A DNA stretch of 64,000 nucleotides from Plotosus lineatus (lineage: Eukaryota; Chordata; Actinopteri; Siluriformes; Plotosidae), in assembly GCA_024760905.1 (NCBI GenBank), contig CM045735.1, forward strand, positions 2,756,661-2,820,660, given 5' to 3'. How positions within the stretch are numbered: position 1 is the stretch's first letter; each line of letters begins with the position of its first letter. A model generated the notes under the pieces. It worked only from the letters and a program-made list of their open reading frames with translations. It did no database searches and had not been told where the DNA came from. A program made the translations under genes and the position numbers. Below are positions 57,516 through 64,000 of this stretch, in pieces.

Positions 57516-58260
57516 CCGACCACAGCTATCAGTACTAGAGGTGATATTACACTGTTAAAGGTTGTTTTGATGAACATATGCAGCGTTGGTCAGTCATCCA
57601 AGAATCTTTCCCACGTCTTGATGTGCAAAGCCGGCGCTCGCCTTCCAGAATTTTCTACATGATAAACTATTTCTGTTTCATTGCAATAAATACATTATAC
57701 TAAGTGCCTTCTTCATATTTCTTTGTGGTTTCTTTTAAAAGTGGTTTATAAAGTGGTTAGTGCAGACAACGGCTTCAGTCTAGGATGGGACGGCTCTATG
57801 GTGGCGTTTTGCCGTGTGGTAGCAAGTCAGGGCTCGTACAGAAAAAATATAAAAGTGATGAGTGCAAAAACTTTGTGCCGAGAAACCAAAGTGAATGTGT
57901 TTTTCAGTTCACTGGAACGGAGGTGGAGTTACTGACACGACCTTCGTCTCAGACATCAGTTAGTTTCTGACCCCCAGCGTTCCTCCGAACAAAGTCGAGG
58001 AAGTCGTTTTTTTTAGTGTCGGGTTTTGATGCTTCGCACGTTGAAGTGTGTAAATTCCAAAAATGGTGCAAAGAACAAAGAAGTAAGAACGTCAGAATAA
58101 AAAAAAAACTTATTCAGTAAATTCCTTGCAGGGTTGATTCTGCTTTTCCCAGGAAGTGGCGATGAATTCTGGGCACTCTGTCCCCGCCCTGGCTGATTTC
58201 TACCATTCTTTCATGAGTGTGAAGTCCTGTACACCTCCGTCTGCGCTGGTCGTTTTTAGT
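57516..58260 (-). other. Probable nsd1 3' UTR, no further features
   Basis: Sequence directly downstream of the nsd1 stop. No clear AATAAA on the minus strand in the first 600 bases. Confidence 0.4.
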
Positions 58261-58763
58261 TCATACAGTCAGGGTGTCTTCCATCCCCTGTGTTTTCACC
58301 GGCGTGTATTCTTCACCGTCGTCCGTTATCATCCTCCCATCCTCTTCCACGTCGTTCTCCTGGTCCACCGAGTTCTCTTCGTCCCCGCAGGAGGAGATGG
58401 GCGAGTACATGCTGTTAAACGTGATTGTAAGTGAAGGACTGGCTGGAGGACTGGAGGACACCAGGAAAGCGCTGGAGGATTGCGGAACTGGATCGGACAG
58501 ACATGCTGGGTTTTGATAAAGTGGGAAGGCTTTGACTGGGTACGCGTTAGCATGTTCTGGGACGTACTCGCGGATCTCGCCCGGTTCTAGGGGTTCAGGT
58601 CCACACGGGTCATGTTCGCTGCAGGACAGACGACCGTCCAGCTTGGAGATGAAGAGCATGCCATCGCGGTGTTCCACACAGTACGAACTGGGGCACATCT
58701 CACAGAAGGAGGCGGCCTCCTGACCGCACAGGTCACACTGGTGCCATGGACACTCCCAACGCC
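58261..58763 (-). CDS. nsd1: NSD1-type H3K36 methyltransferase, terminal coding exon (partial gene)
   Basis: NSD1 is a nuclear SET-domain enzyme that methylates histone H3 Lys36. This exon codes the last 166 residues. After acceptor TTGTGTAG|GG it reads RWECPWHQCDLCGQEAASFC, then EMCPSSYCVEHRDGMLF and RLSCSEHDPCGPEPLEPGEI. That is the C5HCH zinc module beside the last PHD finger, with wording specific to NSD1 and not NSD2 or NSD3. The remaining roughly 100 residues are Ser/Pro-rich then acidic (DEENSVDQENDVEEDG) and end MEDTLTV-stop. Human NSD1 has a far longer tail after this module, so this protein is shorter or the copy is a fish paralogue. The SET and PWWP exons lie beyond the right edge. 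Tail-to-tail with rab24. Confidence 0.9.
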
Positions 58764-59208
58764 CTACACAAACAAAACAGCAACACGACACACTTACACT
58801 TCTCGACCAGATGATCTGCTGAATCTGTAGCATTCAAAAGTACATAATTCTGCTGAAACCTGCGAGTAACCACAGAAGGAAAATTCCTGCGGGGAAAATA
58901 AAGAGACGAGAAAAACCATCAGCTAAACATCTCTGCAGGATACAGTGAACCTACAGAGTTGGGTAACTGGAAGATTTTTTTTAAAGGTTTTAGGACCATG
59001 TTTTGTTTTAAACCTTGCATTGCAGATCCAGTGAAGTGTCTGGGGGTCCACTTGAGGCCACAGTGACCTTGACCTTTGACCTTTAATCGTTTACTTTCAT
59101 TAGTCACAAGGCGACTGGAGCCCATCCCATCCTCCGGGCAAAGGAGAAGTACACCATAAACAGCTTCCCAGACCATCAAGGACCATGACCTTTGACCTAT
59201 ACAATCTA
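58764..59208 (-). other. nsd1 intron with a SINE-A tail
   Basis: Bases 59085-59190 carry a minus-strand family-A segment (CACAAGGCGACTGGAGCCCA, GTACACCATAAACAGCTTCC). No exon seen. Confidence 0.5.
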
Positions 59209-59539
59209 CTGTATTTTCTGGACTATACGTCGCTCCAGAGTACAAGTCACATTGGCAAAAAAAAAATGCATATAAGCGCACTGGACTATAAATCGCAAAA
59301 TTTATAGATAAAAATCGTTTGTGACGTTGTGGTCCTTGCACTGACAGAGAGGCGGTTGCATGAAGCGATAACACCAAGAAAGTCCTCACACAAAGTCATT
59401 TATATTCGTCTCCTTGACATCTAGCTGGACGTGGAGACGCAACTGCACTGTTGACAAGCCCCTCCCTGATGCACGTTGCTCAAGCACCCATGTGTGAGCT
59501 CGTTCCTCTAGCTATGGCCATCTAGCTTTTATCCCGCAA

Positions 59540-59716
59540 TTAGCTTTTTTTTGTTTTCTTCATTGCAGTAATAATAATCTCGGCTTTTCTGCAGTCCCTC
59601 ACAAGTTTCTCGTTCACTCCAAACTTTCTTTCTGCTGCTCGATTACCATTTTCTGCTGCATATTTCACTACTTGCAGCTTGTAATCTGCAGAATAGGATT
59701 TTCTTTTTGGAGACAT
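59540..59716 (-). pseudogene. pogo transposase N-terminal fragment
   Basis: MSPKRKSYSADYKLQVVKYA, then GNRAAERKFGVNEKLVRDCR. This is the Psq/CENP-B N-terminal helix-turn-helix of pogo/Tigger transposases that binds the terminal repeat. It stops after 58 codons (KKTKKS). Confidence 0.75.
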
Positions 59717-60136
59717 TTCTTCAGTGGTACAGGGTAAGCAGATACTGGTACCCAAGCCGAGAGTGCCCTCTTGCGGTTGTGAGTGTACCAATAACAAACG
59801 TGAAATTTATTTATTATGACGAACAGAATTACAGTAGGCCCTCGTTATTCGCGGGGGTTCGGTTCCGGCCCCTCCCGCGAATGAAGATAATCCGCGAGTT
59901 CTGTACCCGGAAGTAAAACCCCATGTATTATATTACATGCGCGAATGATCAACTGGAAATAAAATACTGTGTATCTATTACATGCGCTAATATGCTTCTT
60001 AAACATATTCTATAGACAGTCTTATTCATTAATACAGTATTAATGTAGTAAAATGTAGTAATGATTAAGAAAAACTTTTTCATTTTGTACAGTGATATCT
60101 ACAGTATTGATAAAAAAAATATAAACATTATACAGC

Positions 60137-60137
<1 letters not shown>

Positions 60138-60171
<34 letters not shown>

Positions 60172-60187
60172 AATATAAATATTTATT

Positions 60188-60258
<71 letters not shown>
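60138..60258. repeat. (AC)n and (AT)n microsatellites
   Basis: (AC)16 at 60138-60169, then AT-rich DNA and (AT)n at 60196-60258. Confidence 0.92.
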
Positions 60259-60263
<5 letters not shown>

Positions 60264-60361
60264 GACACGAACTGTATCTTCAATTAAACATACACCACTA
60301 AAGTTTTTTAAAAAAAGGCCCACTAGGGGGCGGTATTGCATTACCTTGCATTGCATTATAT

Positions 60362-61515
60362 CAGCAGCCGGAAATTCGTGGCTCCGGAGCCGCTTGCGGC
60401 TCTTTCACCCCTCTGGCTTCCAGGGTCAGAGAATTAAACCAGTTTTCCAGTTTTGACCTGAATGATGGGAGAATCTGCCTCAGGCAGAGTTCTGCAAAGG
60501 TTGGGTGCCCACCGGTACCCAGTGGGTACCCTTCCAAAAATGCTCTTTAGGGTTGAAAATTACATAGATGAAAATTAACAGTTACCGGGTGTGGGCGGAT
60601 ATTTATTTGGTGTGGGCGGGGTGATTTTGTGTGCGTGTTCTTGTGGACATGCCTGTCAGCTACATTGAGAGTCTCAGTGTTTTTGATCTGCTGTGTTGGT
60701 GGATTTCCAAATTCTTGTGTTCATGGTAAGGAGTGTTCTCACCATCAGCAACACAGAGAGAGAGAGATTTTTTTTCTGCAGCCAGGGTTTGTAATCCGGG
60801 AACGGAAATCACAGCTGAAGTAAGAAGAAAAACGGTGGATGAGATTTGTTTATACACAGCAAACACCGAATTAAATTACTCTCCTCCCAGTGACAAAATA
60901 AAAGACTGGGCGTGGTTTCAGTCTCCTCTCTGAGAATGGGGCAGTCAGTGCAGCATTAAACATTAATATTATTTAAAAGAATGTTGATCTGGCTCCTTCT
61001 TAAAATAAATCTTCATATACTTTTCTGTGTTGCTTATGTTTTTGTAAATTAAAACTATGACAAAACAACATTAATATAACGAATAAAGAAAAAGAAAATC
61101 CCACAAAGTGCGAAATGTTAAGGTAGACTACCCAACCCGTTAACACATCTGGCTGCAGCCCGTCCCACGCTTTGTGGGATAGATAGTCTTTATAAAAATA
61201 CAAGAAGGACTTGAACAAATTCATTCATTTTCTGAACCGCTTAACCCTAATTAGGGTTGCGGGGAGGCTGGAGATTTTTTTTTTTAATCTAAATGTTTTT
61301 GCTGCAAGCAGAATTGTAATTATTTAATTGTCTCTCCAGTCGTTTAGATCAATGTGACACATTGTTTTATATGAACATGAAGGAAAAAGGGGAAAACATT
61401 ATATGCAGTTATTTGATTTTACATGTCAAAAAAGGATTTGTGGCTCCCAGTGTTTTCTTTAATGTGGAAAACAGGTCCAACTGACTCTTTGAATGGCAAA
61501 GGTTGCCGCCCCCTG
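60362..61515 (+). mobile_element. hAT transposon remnant, copy 2 (innermost)
   Basis: Same family as 47253-48437: left end GTGGCTCCGGAGCCGCTTGC, right end GGTTGCCGCCCCCTG. Contains VRSVLTIS and a degenerate FFLQPG in place of FFSAAG. The same SINE-A tail sits at 61226-61273. Confidence 0.72.
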
Positions 61516-62149
61516 AACTAGAAATATCTCGAATACTAAGGCAGGTTCCATTCTGATGATGACCTTGTTTCATACAACATTCACCGTCTTAGCACTTCTG
61601 CAGCAAAACGTTTTCATTCCTGAATCATATCAAGCGGTTCTACTTTTTCATGCAGCGTCATTACCTTTTCCTGGCGCTTCGGTGCCTTACCAGAAGCCTG
61701 AGAAAGTGTGCAGCGTTTGGGTGGCATGATGGAGCTTAACAGTAATTAAAAAAACACACTTAAAAAGCACAGGCACAAAGTGTGAGCGAATGAGGAAAAG
61801 GGGGTGTTACATCATCTCAACCAATCAGCAGGAAGGAGGACAGCCATTGGCTGAATTTGAATCACATGACAGTTGTTCGGCAATTCGCGAATATGCAGAG
61901 CCACGAGTGCAAAACCGCGAATAGTCAAGGGCCTGTATATGTAATAATTTCACCTCAGTCGCACCTTCAGCCAAAGTATGAAAAAAAAGTGTCACGTATT
62001 GTCCGGAAAATGCGGTAATCAGTTCATTCCAGAGTCAGAGTGATCATTTTTTACAATTATACAAAACTTGTAGAGAGTCACTCTGAGCATTCACAACAAC
62101 AGACAACGCAAAAAACCTGGTGCCATCGCTGGTGGCACAGAAGCATCAA

Positions 62150-62475
62150 ATTGGCGGTGCAAAATAAAGACAAATTCTCCAGTTATTGGGAGGTTGTAGC
62201 CTATCTCGGCCAATGCCAGGCAAAAGCAGAGTACATTGAACAGCTTGCCAGGCCATCACAAACACCTCTAGGCAATTTGGAGCAGCTGATTAGCCTAAAT
62301 TTACATGTTTTTTTCGATGGAATGAACAGACTGGAGTACCAGGAGGAAGGTCGTGCAATCACAGGTAGAACATGCAAACTCCACACAGAAACATCCCTGT
62401 CAAGGCCGGGACTTGAACCCAGAACTTTCTTGCTGTGGAGCAGACATGCTGACCACTACACCACCATGTCACCCA
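62150..62475 (-). mobile_element. SINE family A (minus)
   Basis: TTGGAGCAGCTGATTAGCC, CATGCAAACTCCACACAGAA, GGGACTTGAACCCAGAAC, and head GACCACTACACCACCATGTC. Nearly complete. Confidence 0.72.
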
Positions 62476-62895
62476 CTTATTTAAGTACAATAAGACCAAC
62501 CTGTGCATAAAGTTTTAGCACAAGGAGCAGAAATGAACTCAGATTGAAATAGATTTAGCATGTTAGCTTCTGCTAAGCAGATGCTATGGCTACACACATA
62601 CATACAGGTCAAAGGACATGGAAACGGATGAAATGGTTGGTTACTGCTGCACTTACAGCACTGACAACAAAGCACCTCCATCTCGAGCAGCAGGTAAATG
62701 TTTTAAGCTCCCAACCACAAAGTGGCTCAGATGCAACACAAATGGGTTCCATCAGTCCATCTGTCTGTCACACTTCAGTTTCCAGACATTTATTTGTTGC
62801 ACCCTGAAGCTGAGGCTTTGAGACGTGATATGCTGGTTCACTACTATGAGTGCTAGGATGAGTTTTTGTGTGAGTAACCTCGACCTACTTTATTC
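62476..62895. other. No gene recognised
   Basis: About 420 bases of nsd1 intron with nothing identified. Confidence 0.5.
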
Positions 62896-62897
62896 TA

Positions 62898-63770
62898 CAG
62901 AAAGTCCCCGTTATTTGCGGGGGTTATGTTCCGCCCCAACCCGCAAATCCCAGAAATCCAGGAATTATTGATGCGGTTTTAAAACCCTATGTATGATATT
63001 CCATGCACTAAAATCTGCTTGTTAAACCCATTCTCTCACCAGTCTTACTCATTAATACAGTAATAATGCAGTAAAACATAGTAAGGATTAAGTCAAAACA
63101 TTTTAATTTTGTACTGTGATAATATTTATGAATAAATAAAGCGCTGAGGCTCCTTACCGGAAGCTAGAGAAGATGCGGGCGTTTGAGTGACATCATAGGG
63201 TTTAAATTTTCTGTCTTCCTTTCGGCTTTTTTCCTTTTACTCGGGAGTCACCACAGTGAATCATCTGATTAGCACGTTTTTTTTGATTTGGCAGAGGTTT
63301 TTACGTCAGATGCCCTTCCTGACACAACCCTTTTAGCAAGGGACAGAAACACGCTGACGACTTTGCAGCTCCTCTTTACGAAAGTCAGCAATGGTTCTTT
63401 TACATCAACCTCTCACCATAGACAGTGACAGACATGGCCCGCCTTTGATATCCCAGTTAGCTGCACTGGGGGGGACAGTGACAACCTTGTGGAGAGTGGG
63501 ACTCGAACCCCCAACCTTTGGATCAGCGATCCCGCGCCCTATACCACTAGACCACCACTGCCCCAATCATTCAACAAGATATTAAATAATCATTAAAAAT
63601 GCACTAAAAAAACGTGAATTCACAATTCAGGCAATCACCTTGATAACATGTGTGCGAAGGAGAAAAAAAGAGGTGTACACATCATCTGCAACCAATCAGC
63701 AGGAGGGAAAACAAAAAAAGCTCTCAGCCATTGGCTAAATTTGAATCATGTGCCGGTAATGCCGTGGAGA
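62898..63770. mobile_element. Tigger-like element, second copy, split by a SINE-C
   Basis: Left end CAGAAAGTCCCCGTTATTTG follows TA. Arms match 59832-61935 (TTAATACAGTAATAATGCAG and ACCAATCAGCAGGAGGG). The right terminus is eroded. No hAT inside, so this copy shows the family's short state. Confidence 0.68.
63213..63565 (-). mobile_element. SINE family C (minus), complete
   Basis: Head GGGGCAGTGGTGGTCTAGTG, B-box GGTTCGAGTCCC, body CATTGCTGACTTTCG, tail CACTGTGGTGACTCCCGAGT. Close to 40139-40482. Confidence 0.8.
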
Positions 63771-64000
63771 TGTATATGTATAATTTGCTGGGGTTGCCGC
63801 TAGTTCAGTGTTGTAAATTGTGGGGTGTGCCAGATTGAGGGGGAATGGTGTGATGCCAGGGGCAGTGCGTATGACCCTGGGGGAAAATGCTTTTTTGCCA
63901 CACTGTACAAGAATTAAGTGTTTTTTTTTTAATTATTCAATGCTTTTCTATTTTAATGTTAATAAAGATACAAAGTTATGCAGAGGTGTATTCATAACAA
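63771..64000. other. No gene recognised
   Basis: Right-hand edge; nothing identified. Confidence 0.5.

Larger units (their letters stand above)
59832..61935. mobile_element. Tigger-like element nested in the pogo element
   Basis: Ends CAGTAGGCCCTCGTTATTCG and the complement of CAGGCCCTTGACTATTCGCG, flanked by TA (59830-59831 and 61936-61937). Shares its arms with 62898-63770. Contains (AC)n at 60138-60169, (AT)n at 60196-60258 and the hAT copy. Confidence 0.75.
59209..62015 (-). mobile_element. pogo-type transposon (outermost of a nested stack)
   Basis: Ends CTGTATTTTCTGGACTATAC and the complement of CCGCATTTTCCGGACAATAC, with TA at 59207-59208 and 62016-62017. Carries a CENP-B/Psq-type DNA-binding peptide at 59540-59716. 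The rest of the transposase is missing; its place is taken by the element at 59832-61935. Confidence 0.75.

Noticed and set aside
58274..58830. Plus-strand frames over the nsd1 exon
   Set aside because: Antisense shadows of the nsd1 coding frame, which matches NSD1 residue for residue in the zinc module.

Overview
The window looks like a ray-finned (teleost) fish chromosome. It holds intron-bearing vertebrate genes with GT-AG junctions. About two thirds of the rest is assignable to repeats typical of fish genomes: tRNA-derived SINEs, RTE-type LINEs, Tc1/mariner, pogo/Tigger-like, hAT, PIF/Harbinger-like and piggyBac-like elements, and many microsatellites. The order of the genes agrees with a vertebrate NSD1-RAB24 neighbourhood. 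The species cannot be fixed from the sequence alone.

Layout. 1-5.9 kb: microsatellites, SINE pieces and one Harbinger-like element, with two weak exon candidates. 5.9-18.2 kb: a single giant GA/CpG-rich tandem array whose + strand is nearly free of T. It is built from 13-bp and 19-bp units grouped into two kinds of higher-order repeat. 18.2-22.3 kb: a second, inverted copy of the Harbinger-like element, a polypurine tract, a Tc1 remnant and SINEs. 22.3-23.0 kb: first coding exon and promoter of siah2 (minus strand); its second exon is not in the window. 23.1-30.9 kb: a dense transposon graveyard containing one nearly complete but broken RTE LINE.

31.4-35.8 kb: taf9, complete in seven coding exons on the minus strand. 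36.2-49.2 kb: rab24, complete in eight coding exons on the plus strand, head-to-head with taf9 across about 0.4 kb. Its introns are swollen by nested transposons. One SINE insertion duplicated 53 bp that includes the end of coding exon 4 and its splice donor. 49.2-58.2 kb: the intergenic space or 3' UTR of convergent genes, with an IR/DR Tc1 element and a mariner remnant carrying two smaller elements. 58.26-58.76 kb: the last coding exon of nsd1 (minus strand), tail-to-tail with rab24. 58.8-64 kb: nsd1 intron, containing a transposon-in-transposon-in-transposon stack.

The genes are general cell machinery: SIAH2 is a RING ubiquitin ligase, TAF9 a TFIID/SAGA histone-fold subunit, RAB24 an atypical autophagy-linked small GTPase and NSD1 an H3K36 methyltransferase. 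They do not form a pathway. What links them is position: taf9 and rab24 share a promoter region, and rab24 and nsd1 converge. I found no convincing undescribed gene system. The most unusual items are the 12.3-kb satellite and its higher-order structure, and the SINE-driven duplication of a rab24 splice donor.
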